Shown piece after piece: positions 25,618 through 36,000 of a stretch of DNA of 64,000 nucleotides. The translations under genes and the position numbers were made by a program. The notes under the pieces are model-generated. The model was not told the DNA's origin, did no database searches, and was given only the letters and a program-made list of their open reading frames with translations. Position 1 is the stretch's first letter; every line of letters begins with the position of its first letter. Source of the stretch: Cyclobacteriaceae bacterium (GTDB lineage Bacteria > Bacteroidota > Bacteroidia > Cytophagales > Cyclobacteriaceae); contig JAEUUG010000004.1 in the NCBI GenBank assembly GCA_016787565.1, positions 186,001 through 250,000 of the forward strand, written 5' to 3'.

Positions 25618-27449
25618 TGAAGTTTAAATTTGAATCCGAGGCCCAGCATAAGATCAACAAGTTTACTAGATTGGGCACCTGGTATATTCTGGCGCTGGCT
25701 ATTGTGGCTACAGTAATTATTATTGGTCAGTTACTCATTCAAAGTCATTTAAAAGATCAGCTGAGTGATTCACGTGTAATCAATGTTGCCGGTAAACAAC
25801 GCATGCTAAGTCAAAAGATAACGAAGACAATTTTATTACTTCAGGATGAAGGGTTGGGCAAGCGAAAGGAGCGTCTGGATGAACTTCGAAATTCTGCAGC
25901 CCTCTGGAAAATTTCGCAGGATGGTTTGTTGTACGGCAACGACAGTCTTCATTTACCGGGTAAGAACAGCGATGCCATCATACCACTGTTTGAAAAAGTC
26001 AATGTTCATTTTGATAAGATGTTTCAAAGTTCGCTTGCTATTCTCTCAAAACTCGGAAGCGATGAAAATCTTCCGGCTGATTCGTTGCGCAGTGATGTGA
26101 CTGTGGTGTTGGAACAGGAAGCTTTTTTCTTAAAGGGAATGGAGGGAATTGTACTCCAATACGACAAGGAAGCTCAGGAGAAAGTAGCCGTTCTTTCTAC
26201 GATGGAATACATCCTGCTGATCATTTCATTGTTGGTCATTATTATAGAGATAGTCTTCATATTTCGCCCCACCGCCATTCATGTTAACAAAACGATCAAT
26301 GAACTATTGACTTCTGAAAAGAATTCACTAAAGATGACCAATGAAATCAGAACACTTTATGCTTCACTAGAGAAATCATATGAGCAAATTTCATTGATCA
26401 ATCAACCGGTTGATAATCCACGGCTCTTTGCAAAATGTGATCGTGGTGGAAATGTTACTTTTATTGCTCCTGTTTTTTCGACCTTATCAGACATCGACAA
26501 AATTGAGCCTTCCTTGCGATTGATTGACTTGTTTCCCCGGCTGGCAAACGCAAACGATTGGCTAGATGAAGTGGTGGATACAGTGTCGGAAGGAATTTTC
26601 TGGCAAGGTGAGGTTCATTTCAACGGCAAAGATCAACACGATTGCTGGGTGGATTTAATTATATCGCCCGTGTGCAATGAGGCAAATGAAGTTGAGGAGT
26701 GGGTTGTGATGGGATCTGATATCACCAAACAGAAAACAGCAGAACAAAAACTGAATCGTAAGCATCAGGCTGAAATTGAAAACCGGATCAATCAGCAGAA
26801 GTTTCGGTCGGTGCTTATTTTGGAAGGGCAAGAAGAGGAGCGGAAGCGTATTGCTATGGATATTCATGATGGCATTGGCCAAATGCTGACTTCTTTGAAA
26901 TACCATGTAGAATCAGTTGATTTAAGCGCAGAAGATAAGGCTCAGCGAAAATTATCGGAGATCGATCAACTCATTAAGCAGGTGATTAAAGAAGTTCGCA
27001 AAGTAACGTTTAATCTTAAACCAACAGTATTGGGTGATTATGGATTACAAGCTGCTCTTCATGTTTTCGTAAAGGAGATGGGCAAACTGGTTGAGCCAAA
27101 GCTTGAGTTCCACGCTGAAAGTGATATTGTCAGATTGCCACAGAAGGTGGAGAATAATATTTTCAGAATTATGCAGGAAGCCATCAACAATGCGATCAAA
27201 TACTCTGGTGCAGAAAAAATAGATGTGCAATTGAAACAAGGGCTGCATGAGGTCATTGCCATTGTAAAAGATGAAGGTGTTGGATTTGATACCCGGATTG
27301 TTGAAAAACGAAGTGTCAATATAGAATCGGGCCGTGGCCTTTTTAATATGTATGAGCGTACTGAGTATATCAATGGCCTATTGGATATATTTTCTTCACC
27401 CGGAAAGGGAACAACCGTTACGTTAACTGTTCCTGTTCAATCAGTATAA
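25617..27449 (+). CDS. NarX-like nitrate/nitrite sensor histidine kinase
   Basis: 610 residues from ATG 25617; a TTG at 25608 is also in frame but weaker. Membrane segments lie near residues 22-42 and 197-216, enclosing a PilJ/type-IV-pilus-like sensory domain with VAGKQRMLSQK at 57-67, which lines up with the nitrate-binding P-box of NarX. A PAS-like region (about 260-375), a HisKA_3 region with IHDGIGQ (His417) and a HATPase domain follow. It should sense periplasmic nitrate or nitrite and phosphorylate the regulator at 27469. Its place inside the nitrate island supports this. Confidence 0.87.
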   Translation: MKFKFESEAQHKINKFTRLGTWYILALAIVATVIIIGQLLIQSHLKDQLSDSRVINVAGKQRMLSQKITKTILLLQDEGLGKRKERLDELRNSAALWKISQDGLLYGNDSLHLPGKNSDAIIPLFEKVNVHFDKMFQSSLAILSKLGSDENLPADSLRSDVTVVLEQEAFFLKGMEGIVLQYDKEAQEKVAVLSTMEYILLIISLLVIIIEIVFIFRPTAIHVNKTINELLTSEKNSLKMTNEIRTLYASLEKSYEQISLINQPVDNPRLFAKCDRGGNVTFIAPVFSTLSDIDKIEPSLRLIDLFPRLANANDWLDEVVDTVSEGIFWQGEVHFNGKDQHDCWVDLIISPVCNEANEVEEWVVMGSDITKQKTAEQKLNRKHQAEIENRINQQKFRSVLILEGQEEERKRIAMDIHDGIGQMLTSLKYHVESVDLSAEDKAQRKLSEIDQLIKQVIKEVRKVTFNLKPTVLGDYGLQAALHVFVKEMGKLVEPKLEFHAESDIVRLPQKVENNIFRIMQEAINNAIKYSGAEKIDVQLKQGLHEVIAIVKDEGVGFDTRIVEKRSVNIESGRGLFNMYERTEYINGLLDIFSSPGKGTTVTLTVPVQSV

Positions 27450-27468
27450 TTGGAATTATAGGATATTT

Positions 27469-28128
27469 ATGGACGACAAGAAAATTGAAATTGTATTGGC
27501 AGATGATCATGCGTTGGTGCGCAACGGCATCAAAGCCATGCTCGAGTTCGACCACGAGATTCGTGTAACGGGAGAAGCGGGAAACGGAATGGAGGCGTTG
27601 GAAGTAGCCAAAGCTATGAAACCTGATCTGCTTGTTCTGGATATCCGCATGCCCGTGATGACCGGACTTGAAGCAGCCGCGAAACTTAAATCATTTTCTC
27701 CTCATACAAAGGCAGTAATTCTTTCCATGCACGATTCGGAAGAATATGTTTTGCAGGCCCTCGATGCCGGTGCGTTTGGTTACATCTTGAAGGACACGGA
27801 TAAAAATGAATTCGTCAGAGCCCTTAAGCAAATCTCTAGTGGAAGCAAATACTTTAGCGGAAGTGTTTCCAATGTGCTGGCGAACCGCCTGTTAAGTAAC
27901 CGCTCATCTTCCGTGCCCCCTGCCAAAGACGATGCCTACAATCTGTCGAAGCGTGAGAAAGAGATTTTGCGAATGGTGGTAGAAGGAAAGCAGAATAAAC
28001 AGATTGCAGATTCGCTAGATAAAAGTGTGCGTACCATCGAGACACATCGCTTTAACATAATGAAAAAGTTAGGCGTAAATAACGCCATCGATATGGTGAA
28101 TAAGGCCGTGAAAGAAAACCTGGTGTAA
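27469..28128 (+). CDS. NarL-like response regulator
   Basis: 219 residues. The receiver has ADDHALVR, phosphoacceptor Asp58 in VLDIRMPVMTG and SMHDSEEYV; the C-terminal LuxR-type helix-turn-helix carries LSKREKEILRMVVEGKQNKQIAD and RTIETHRFNIMKKLG. It is encoded 19 nt after the NarX-like kinase and is therefore its partner. The TACGTA pairs in the surrounding intergenic regions resemble NarL heptamers (TAC start, paired) and are the likely targets. It would control cobA-narE, nirBD and the transporter/reductase genes. Confidence 0.92.
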   Translation: MDDKKIEIVLADDHALVRNGIKAMLEFDHEIRVTGEAGNGMEALEVAKAMKPDLLVLDIRMPVMTGLEAAAKLKSFSPHTKAVILSMHDSEEYVLQALDAGAFGYILKDTDKNEFVRALKQISSGSKYFSGSVSNVLANRLLSNRSSSVPPAKDDAYNLSKREKEILRMVVEGKQNKQIADSLDKSVRTIETHRFNIMKKLGVNNAIDMVNKAVKENLV

Positions 28129-28162
28129 ACCTTTGCTTCGCCTTCTGGTGCAAACGATTTTC

Positions 28163-28253
28163 TACGTATTTCAATCCATAACAGTAAAATATTTACGTTT
28201 TATTACGTAAAAAGTACCTTATTTACGTACTTTTATTACGTAAAAAATACGTA
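28163..28253 (+). promoter_or_regulatory. Array of six TACGTA-type sites before the leader and porin gene
   Basis: TACGTA at 28163, 28204, 28224, 28237 and 28248, and TACGTT at 28194. Start-to-start spacing is 10 bp for 28194/28204, 13 bp for 28224/28237 and 11 bp for 28237/28248. The array ends directly at ATG 28254. This is the densest cluster of the motif in the window and precedes the longest transcription unit of the island. Confidence 0.55.
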
Positions 28254-28505
28254 ATGAAAGACGTTATGGATTTGTCCCAGCCTGATGCTAAAGTCATAGA
28301 TTCTCACTTCGCACCAGTGAGCGTTGGGTCCCCTCTACTTCAGGTGCGTACCACTTCCAGCGATCAGGGAAAAATCTGTATCCAAACAAGAGACAAAGAA
28401 GCAAGCAACACCAGAAACGACTACCAGGTAGTCTGTTCTGCAAAAGAAAAGTCCCCTTCTGAACTGCGACATTCTTTCCGGGGACCAGTATTTAGTTTTC
28501 ACTAA
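28254..28505 (+). CDS. Doubtful 83-residue open frame in the leader
   Basis: Open frame from ATG 28254 directly after the operator array. The product is polar with no membrane segment, no motif and no recognisable relative. The same bases hold four hairpins and competing pairings, so the stretch may be an untranslated leader. It is listed because its start is well placed and the frame is open for 83 codons; it could be a leader peptide. It cannot be decided from sequence alone. Confidence 0.25.
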   Translation: MKDVMDLSQPDAKVIDSHFAPVSVGSPLLQVRTTSSDQGKICIQTRDKEASNTRNDYQVVCSAKEKSPSELRHSFRGPVFSFH

Positions 28506-28506
28506 A
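28303..28506 (+). ncRNA. Putative structured 5' leader of the porin-nrt-nas transcript
   Basis: Four hairpins can be drawn. H1: CTCACT 28303-28308 with AGTGAG 28316-28321. H2: GACTAC 28419-28424 with GTAGTC 28428-28433. H3: GTCCCC 28451-28456 with GGGGAC 28480-28485. H4: TTTAGT 28491-28496 with ACTAAA 28501-28506. The H1 loop CGCACC (28310-28315) can pair with GGTGCG (28343-28348), a pseudoknot. GGTCCCC at 28327-28333 competes with 28451-28456 for GGGGACC at 28480-28486. This is not a family I recognise. Confidence 0.35.
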
Positions 28507-28518
28507 CCCTCTAAATCT

Positions 28519-29901
28519 ATGGATAAGAAAATTTACCTGCCAATTTTAGTTCTTCTTTTTTCCCTGCATAACATTCAAAACACCTTTGCACAGTTTTCGG
28601 TATCAGGTCAACTTCGTACACGCACTGAATTGCGCAATGGCCAGGGTACGCCACAAGTAGAAGATACTGTTCGTGCCTTATTCACCTCGCAGCGAACGCG
28701 CCTCAACTTCGGATATGCAGCACATCGTTTTAAAATTTATGCATCTGTTCAGGATGTTCGCGTGTGGGGTCAGGATGCATCTTCTATCAATCGCATTACT
28801 ACCGATGCTTATGATGGTGTGATGTTGCATGAGGCATGGGGTGAAATCAGCCTGGTAGATACCGGAAAAGTTATCAAGAACCTGACATTAAAAATCGGAC
28901 GGCAGGAACTTGTTTACGATGATGTGCGCTTCCTCGGCAATCTTGATTGGTTGCAACAGGCGCGCAGACATGATGCTGCACTGATCAAGTTTGAGCATAA
29001 AGGATGGACCGCACATCTTGGTGTTGCCTATAATCAAAGCGCTGAACGTAAATCCAATACCATTTATAGCGGAACACCAGTCGGATATCCGGTTAGTACC
29101 AATGGCATGAGCGCTATGTACAAGTCCATGCAGTTTTTATATGTTGGAAAGAAACTTCATTTTGGAAATGCTTCCATCCTGGCATTCAAAGATGACTTTA
29201 GCAAATTTCATTACGCACCAACCGATGTAAATAAGATAACACCAATTTATGATCGAGGTGTTTGGAGCCGGTATACCATAGCTGGAAATCTTTTTGGTAC
29301 GGTTTATCGCAAGTTTACCATAGCCTTAACAGCGTCTTATCAGGGTGGGCAGTATCGGGAGGGAACCAACCTAAATGAATATTTAGTTTCTGCATCGGCC
29401 CTGTATGCCGTTGGAAGAAAGTTGAGTGTGGGTCCGGGAATTGACATGACTTCCGGGAACAATGGATCGGACCCAACCAAAAAATTTCAACGATTTGATC
29501 CACTTTATGGAACGCCCCATAAGTTTTGGGGCTTGATGGACTACTTCTATGTAGCCGATGGCTTTGGCGCAAATGGTTTGACAAACTACTACCTGAAAAC
29601 CAAATACAAGGCCAAAGACAATCTAACATTTTCATTGGATGCACATGAGTTTGTGCTTCCGTCTGCAGTTGCGGATAGCGAGGGAAAATTGTTAACAAAA
29701 AATCTGGGTACTGAATTCGATTTTGTACTCAACTACGGCATGACAAAGGCCATCAATATTGAAGTTGGATATTCCGCCATGTTGTCAACCGAAACCATGG
29801 CATCCGCCAAGGTAAAAAATGTAAAACGCGCAGCTGATTTTTCTGATTGGGCTTACGTGATGATCTCCATCAAGCCTGCTGAACTTGTTTTTAAAAATTA
29901 A
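28519..29901 (+). CDS. Alginate-export-like outer-membrane porin, predicted nitrate channel
   Basis: 460 residues with a signal peptide ending TFAQ and many amphipathic strands, beginning FSVSGQLRTRTELR, which is typical of the alginate_exp/OprD-like beta-barrel domain in Bacteroidota. KIGRQELVYDDVRFLGN near residue 130 is the family's most conserved segment. The gene is the first long one after the leader and lies 12 nt before the nitrate-binding protein gene, so passage of nitrate or nitrite through the outer membrane is inferred. The actual substrate is not shown. Confidence 0.8.
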   Translation: MDKKIYLPILVLLFSLHNIQNTFAQFSVSGQLRTRTELRNGQGTPQVEDTVRALFTSQRTRLNFGYAAHRFKIYASVQDVRVWGQDASSINRITTDAYDGVMLHEAWGEISLVDTGKVIKNLTLKIGRQELVYDDVRFLGNLDWLQQARRHDAALIKFEHKGWTAHLGVAYNQSAERKSNTIYSGTPVGYPVSTNGMSAMYKSMQFLYVGKKLHFGNASILAFKDDFSKFHYAPTDVNKITPIYDRGVWSRYTIAGNLFGTVYRKFTIALTASYQGGQYREGTNLNEYLVSASALYAVGRKLSVGPGIDMTSGNNGSDPTKKFQRFDPLYGTPHKFWGLMDYFYVADGFGANGLTNYYLKTKYKAKDNLTFSLDAHEFVLPSAVADSEGKLLTKNLGTEFDFVLNYGMTKAINIEVGYSAMLSTETMASAKVKNVKRAADFSDWAYVMISIKPAELVFKN

Positions 29902-29913
29902 AACTGAAAAACC

Positions 29914-31149
29914 ATGAAAGCATTAAACTATATCCAATCAAAATTGATGGTACTGTTCATTCCGGTAATAATGATACTCCTCTCATCTGCTGCTCCGGTG
30001 TATACCAACGTGGAGGATGAGCAGGTTATTCGTTTAGGCATAATACCGCTCACTGATTGTGCACCCATTGTTATGGCAAAAGAACTCGGGTTATTTAAAA
30101 AGTACGGAGTGAATGTAGAAGTTTCCAAAGAAGCATCGTGGGCCAATGTGCGAGATAAAATACTCACGGGTGAACTGGATGGAGCACATTGTTTATTCAG
30201 CATGCCCTTGTCGGTGTATACGGGTGTGGGTGGAAAGGCAGGTGCTGAAATGAAAATTGCTATGATACTCAACAATAATGGACAGGCCATTACCCTCTCT
30301 AAAGAATTTTGCGGAAAAGTTGGATTCAAGCAAACCAATAAAGTTGCGCCTGTTGTAGCCAATAAACTTAAGGCCGACAAAGAAGTTACGTTTGCCATGA
30401 CATTTCCGGGGGGTACGCACGACATCTGGTTACGCTATTGGTTGGCAGCAGCCGGTGTAAGTCAGAAAACATCAAAGATCATTACTATACCTCCGCCACA
30501 AATGGTAGCCAATATGAAAGTTGGAAATATGGATGGCTATTGTGTTGGTGAACCCTGGAATGGTATGGCGGTGAAGCAAGGTATTGGTTTTACAGAAATT
30601 TCATCACAAGATATTTGGAAGCATCATCCCGAAAAGGCTTTGGTAGTCAATAAAAAATTCAGTGAAACACGTAGAGAAGATCTTAAGAATGTGATGAAAG
30701 CAATTTTAGAAGCCTGCAAGTGGCTCGACAATCGCGCGAACCGAAAGAAGGCTGCTGAAGTTATTGGAAGAATTCCCTATGTCAATGCACCAGCTGATGT
30801 GATCGAAGCCCGCTTGTTGGGTGATTATAACCTGGGATGCGATCAGGGAACAGAAATTTACACCGATGATTACATGCTTTTCCACCGCGAGGGCGAAACA
30901 AACTTCCCAAGAAAATCGCACGCTATTTGGTTCATGGCGCAGTTTTTACGCTTTGATTATTTGCAGGAAGCACCGGATTATAAAGCGATTGCTGATAAAC
31001 TCATCCTGCAAGACTTATACATCGAAGTAGCGAAGAGTATGAATATTAAAATTCCGACAGACGATATGAAGCCCTTTACCCTGCAGTTGGATAAAGTAAC
31101 ATTTGATCCGGCAAATCCGGGTGAGTATGTAAAGCTGGCAAAGAAGTAA
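29914..31149 (+). CDS. nrtA: Nitrate ABC transporter substrate-binding protein
   Basis: 411 residues, signal peptide over the first 27-30 residues, then an NrtA/CmpA/SsuA-type binding domain: IRLGIIPLTDCAPIVMAKELGLF near residue 40, MTFPGGTHDIWLRYWLAAAG near 160 and GNMDGYCVGEPWN near 205. These are typical for nitrate and bicarbonate binding members. There is no lipobox, so the protein appears to be free in the periplasm. It lies 71 nt before nrtB. Confidence 0.92.
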   Translation: MKALNYIQSKLMVLFIPVIMILLSSAAPVYTNVEDEQVIRLGIIPLTDCAPIVMAKELGLFKKYGVNVEVSKEASWANVRDKILTGELDGAHCLFSMPLSVYTGVGGKAGAEMKIAMILNNNGQAITLSKEFCGKVGFKQTNKVAPVVANKLKADKEVTFAMTFPGGTHDIWLRYWLAAAGVSQKTSKIITIPPPQMVANMKVGNMDGYCVGEPWNGMAVKQGIGFTEISSQDIWKHHPEKALVVNKKFSETRREDLKNVMKAILEACKWLDNRANRKKAAEVIGRIPYVNAPADVIEARLLGDYNLGCDQGTEIYTDDYMLFHREGETNFPRKSHAIWFMAQFLRFDYLQEAPDYKAIADKLILQDLYIEVAKSMNIKIPTDDMKPFTLQLDKVTFDPANPGEYVKLAKK

Positions 31150-31220
31150 AGGGTTGAACTCACCCGATCGCTGTAGTTTTAAGATCACAGGAAATTCTAA
31201 AACATAAATACTATACAACC

Positions 31221-32081
31221 ATGAAAAGATCATCAACATTGATTGCCACACTCGATCCGGGTGTCATGATGGAGAAGGATTCAGGGGAAGCAAATATTTT
31301 TCTTCCGCGCGCGCTTACAGTTTTGAAGGGATTGTCGTACAACCTTTTGGGTTTTACTGCGCTCATCGGATTGTGGTACCTGATCAGCCTGATCACCGAT
31401 GGAGAATTACCAACACCCGTTGCCACCTTTACTGTGATGTGGGAATTGCTGAAGGATCCTTTCTATGATTATGGTCCGAATGATAAAGGCATTGGTTTGC
31501 AGCTTGGAAATTCCCTGGTGCGTGTTTTCTACGGATTCATACTGGGTGCCTTGGTGGCTATCCCGGTGGGAATACTAATGGGCGCCAATTCATTCTGCAG
31601 AAAGATGCTTTATCCTGTTGTGCAGTTGCTTAAACCAGTGTCGCCTTTAGCATGGTTTCCTATTGGTTTAGTTGCATTTCAGTCGGCAAGTAGTGCAACG
31701 GTATTTATCATTTTCATTACTTCCTTGTGGCCAACATTGATCAACACCTCGTTTGGTGTTGCGTCACTTCCGGATGATCACAAAAATGTTGCAAAAGCAT
31801 TTGGTTTTTCGAAATGGAAATACCTCACTAAAGTATTGTTGCCTTTTAGTTTACCCCACATCATTACAGGTCTGCGGTTAAGTATCGGAGTAGCCTGGTT
31901 AGTAATTGTTGCGGGCGAAATGCTATCCGGTGGATTGGGAATTGGTTTCTTCGTGTGGGATAGTTGGAATGCCCTGAGTCTTGAAAAAGTAATATCAGCA
32001 ATTCTCATTATTGGCGCAGTCGGGTTATTGCTGGATCGTGTTTTCTCGTGGATGGAAAAGAAAGTAACCTACAGTATTTAG
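31221..32081 (+). CDS. nrtB: Nitrate ABC transporter permease
   Basis: 286 residues with about six membrane segments and the BPD_transp_1 domain; the EAA-like loop appears as DDHKNVAKAFGFSKWKYL near residue 185. Family and position between nrtA and nrtD show that it is the membrane part of the nitrate importer. A soluble N-terminal tail of about 35 residues precedes the first segment. Confidence 0.93.
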   Translation: MKRSSTLIATLDPGVMMEKDSGEANIFLPRALTVLKGLSYNLLGFTALIGLWYLISLITDGELPTPVATFTVMWELLKDPFYDYGPNDKGIGLQLGNSLVRVFYGFILGALVAIPVGILMGANSFCRKMLYPVVQLLKPVSPLAWFPIGLVAFQSASSATVFIIFITSLWPTLINTSFGVASLPDDHKNVAKAFGFSKWKYLTKVLLPFSLPHIITGLRLSIGVAWLVIVAGEMLSGGLGIGFFVWDSWNALSLEKVISAILIIGAVGLLLDRVFSWMEKKVTYSI

Positions 32082-32113
32082 ACTGATTCATTTATTATCA
32101 ACAACCGAATATC

Positions 32114-32935
32114 ATGAGTGCACCCTATCTTAAAATTGAAAATCTCGAAATCGCTTTCGATACACCAAAAGGAAAATTCGTTGCTGTTAAGGATATCAAC
32201 CTGGATATTGAGAAAGGTCAGATCGTTTCTATTATTGGCCATTCCGGTTGCGGAAAGTCAACAATATTAAATGCTATCAGTGGTATGGTGTTCCCAACCA
32301 AAGGGACCGTAGTATTAAACGGTCGGAATATCAAAGGACCTGGTCCTGATCGCGGTATTGTGTTTCAAAATTATTCACTGCTGCCATGGCTCACCGTTTT
32401 TGAAAATATTTTTCAAGCGGTTGATGCGGCCATTCACGATAGATCAAAAGCCGAAAAGCTTGCCCTGGTGGAAGATCATTTGAAAATGGTTAACCTATGG
32501 GATCATCGCGAAAAGTATCCGAAACAAATTTCTGGAGGCATGAAACAGCGCACCGCCATTGCCCGGGCTTTTGCCATCAATCCGGAAGTGTTGTTACTGG
32601 ATGAGCCTTTTGGTGCACTCGATGCTTTAACGAAGGGATCACTCCATATTGAATTATTAAAAATGTGGAACCTGACCGGCCGTACTAAAACCATTGTGAT
32701 GGTAACACATGATATCGAAGAAGCTGTGTTCTTGTCGGATCGGATTGTTGTTATGAACAACGGACCTGCAGCGACTATCCGTGAGATCGAAGAGGTACAC
32801 TTACCGCGGCCACGAAACAAAAAGGATATTGTCAATCAGGAAGATTATAAGATTATCCGCGAGCGGCTGCTCAATCTGCTAATGGATAAAGTGGAGATTG
32901 ATGCGAAAGATTTTTTTAAGGAGCAAGCAGCGTAG
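32114..32935 (+). CDS. nrtD: Nitrate ABC transporter ATPase
   Basis: 273 residues. Walker A GHSGCGKST near residue 43, Q-loop FQNYSLLPW, signature SGGMKQRTAIARAF near 143 and Walker B LLLDEPFGALDA near 163, ending with a H-loop THDIEEAV. It powers NrtB. There is no NrtC-type binding-domain extension, so a single ATPase homodimer is expected. Confidence 0.94.
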   Translation: MSAPYLKIENLEIAFDTPKGKFVAVKDINLDIEKGQIVSIIGHSGCGKSTILNAISGMVFPTKGTVVLNGRNIKGPGPDRGIVFQNYSLLPWLTVFENIFQAVDAAIHDRSKAEKLALVEDHLKMVNLWDHREKYPKQISGGMKQRTAIARAFAINPEVLLLDEPFGALDALTKGSLHIELLKMWNLTGRTKTIVMVTHDIEEAVFLSDRIVVMNNGPAATIREIEEVHLPRPRNKKDIVNQEDYKIIRERLLNLLMDKVEIDAKDFFKEQAA

Positions 32936-33029
32936 CCATGTTAAATTGATCAATGTGCTGATGTGCAATTTAAGCTGGATCAGAATGGTTGCTCATTTGC
33001 ACATTGAGCACTGGAAAATTGATTATTAA

Positions 33030-36000
33030 ATGAAGCCTGTAGAAAGTTTCAAAACAACATGTTCGTATTGTGGGGTTGGGTGCGGCCTGGTGGTGAAGAA
33101 AGATCGTGCCGGAAAGATTGTTGTGGAGGGCGATCAGGAGCATCCGGTGAATAAGGGGATGTTATGTTCCAAGGGCATGAATTTACATTATGCCATGCAG
33201 GATTACAGTGACCGGCTGTTATATCCTGAGATGCGCTACAGCAGAAATCATCCGCGCCAGCGTGTTACCTGGAGTGAGGCCATGGAGCGGGCGGCAGCAG
33301 TTTTCAAATCTATTATTGGAAAGTATGGTCCAGATTCTGTTGCTTTTTATGTCTCGGGTCAATGTCTGATTGAAGAGTATTATGTGGTCAACAAACTCGT
33401 CAAGGGTTTTCTGGGTACGAATAACATTGACACAAACTCACGCCTTTGCATGAGTAGTGCAGTTGCCGGCTATGCAAAAATGTTAGGAGAAGACGCAGTC
33501 CCGGTGTCGTATGACGACATTGAATTAGCAGACTGTTTTTTTATTACCGGGGCCAATCCGGCCTGGTGCCACCCGATTTTATTTCGAAGAATTGAAGCAC
33601 ACAAGCAAGCGCATCCTGAGGTTAAAATTATTATTGTCGATCCAAGAAGAACGCAATCATGCGCCATTGCCGATTTGCATTTACAAATCAATCCGGGAAC
33701 AGATGTTTATCTGTACAATGCCATTGCACGGGTGTTGATTGAAAATGGTGAAGTAGATTTTGACTTTATCCAACATCACACCGAAGATTTTGAAAAATAT
33801 CGTGATACGGTTTTTCAATTCACTATTGAAGAAGCAGCCATTCAGTGTGATGTGGCCGTAAGCGATATTCAGGTAGCGGCCTCTTACATTGCTGCATCAA
33901 AAGGCTTTCTTACGCTCTGGGCAATGGGATTGAACCAAAGTGTAATTGGTGTAAACAAAAATATTGCACTCATCAGCCTCAATTTGATTACAGGTCATAT
34001 TGGTAAACCGGGCTCGGGACCATTCTCCCTTACCGGGCAACCCAATGCCATGGGTGGGAGAGAAGTTGGTGGACTGGCCACCATGTTAGCGGCACATCGC
34101 TCGTATGCCAATCCGATACATCGAAAAGAGGTGGCAGACTTTTGGGGTGTTGATTCAATCTCAGAGAAGCCGGGACTCACCGCGACACAAATGGTTGAAG
34201 CCCTGGAGCAAGGGGATTTAAAAGCTATTTGGATTATTTGTACAAATCCACTGGTTAGCTTGCCCGATGCAAGGCGGGTGGAGACCGCCTTAAAGAAAGC
34301 ACGCTTTGTGGTTGTGCAGGATATTTCTCGTAAGTCGGATACAGTGGAATTTGCTGATTTGATTTTACCTGCAGCCGGACATTTTGAGAAAGAAGGAACG
34401 ATGACAAATTCCGACCGCAGAATCAGTCACCTAGCAAAAGTTAGTAACCCGCCTGCGGAAGCATTGCCAGACGCTGAAATTATTAGCTTGTTTGCCAAGG
34501 CAATGGGCTATTCTGGTTTTAACTATTTGTCTGCCAGTGAAATTTTTGATGAACATGCTGCACTTACAAAAGGAACCAATATCAACATCACGGGTCTATC
34601 CTATAACCGATTGAAGACAGCGGGAACTTTTCAATGGCCGGTTCCAGCCCCTAACCATGCGGGCACAAAGCGGCTGTTTACCGATCATTCATTCTATACA
34701 CCTTCACATCGGGCAAAATTTTTTCCACTTACCCATCCGGAAAATTTATCACAACCTGTAACAAAAGATTTACCATTGATTTTAACGACAGGTCGGATTC
34801 GGGATCAGTGGCATACCATGACGAAAACCGGCAAGGTTAATAAGTTACGCCAACACATAAGCAAACCATTTTTGGAGATCAACCCACAGGATGCGTTGTG
34901 CCGCCATATTGAAGAAAATGATGTTGTGGTTATTGCGAATGAACTGGGTTCGGTTCGGGTAACGGCAAAAATTACTCCCGACATAAAAAAGGGTGTGGTA
35001 TTCCTTCCCATCCATTGGGGAAAAATTTTGAATGGTGATGATGTACGCGCAAACAACCTTACACACAATTTGGTTGATCCGATTTCAAAAGAGCCTGATT
35101 TTAAGTTTTCGGCCGTAGAAGTTATGCGATATAGTAAGCCTGCTGAACGTATTATTATTGTTGGTGCCGGGGCTGCAGCATTTCGCTTCTTGTGTACGTA
35201 CCGTTCCTTGAATACAGCGGATTCAGTATTAGTTTTCTCCAAAGAAAAGTACCCCTTTTACAACCGTGTTCTCTTGCCTGAATACGTAAGCGAAACGTTA
35301 ACGTGGGAACGACTTCAGAAATTTCAGGCGGGTGAATTCGAATCCCTTGGAGTTGACATCTCCCTGGAAAATGAGATTGTATCGGTTAACCGCGATGAAA
35401 AGTACGTTGTTGATAAGCACGGTATAAAGCATACGTATGATAAACTTATTCTGGCAACTGGAACACGGGCGCATATTCCGCATGATGCCCCGGTTAGTCT
35501 TCCTGGCATCTTCACCATGCGCACGCGGCAGGATGCCGATGCGCTACGTGATTTTCTGAAACCCAAAGGGCAGGTGTTGATTGTAGGTGGAGGTTTGCTG
35601 GGTTTAGAGCTGGCAGCATCACTGACAACAATTGATGTGCAAGTTTCTATTCTTCAATTGGGAAGCCGATTGATGGAACGGCAGATGGATAATTTGGGAG
35701 GAGAAATTTTATTAGATTTTATTGAGGAGCAAGGTATCACGGTGTACATGAATGATCAGATTCAAAGCGTTCAGGTGTCAACCGTGGATGAGAAATTGAA
35801 CGTTCAGCTACGAAGTGGTAAAATTCTGGAGGCCAATGCAATCGTATATGCCGTGGGTACACGCCCGAATATCGAATTTGTACAGGAAGCGGGTCTCGAA
35901 TCAGCCCGTGGAATCATGGTAAATGATTACTTACAAACCAGTGATCCCAATATTTTTGCCATGGGCGAAATTGCGGAACATCGGGGAAACGTGTTGGGTA

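Noticed and set aside
35281-35287. TACGTA words in coding sequence near 35283, 16444, 44945 and 60501
   Set aside because: They are single and inside genes, without the paired spacing seen in the intergenic regions.
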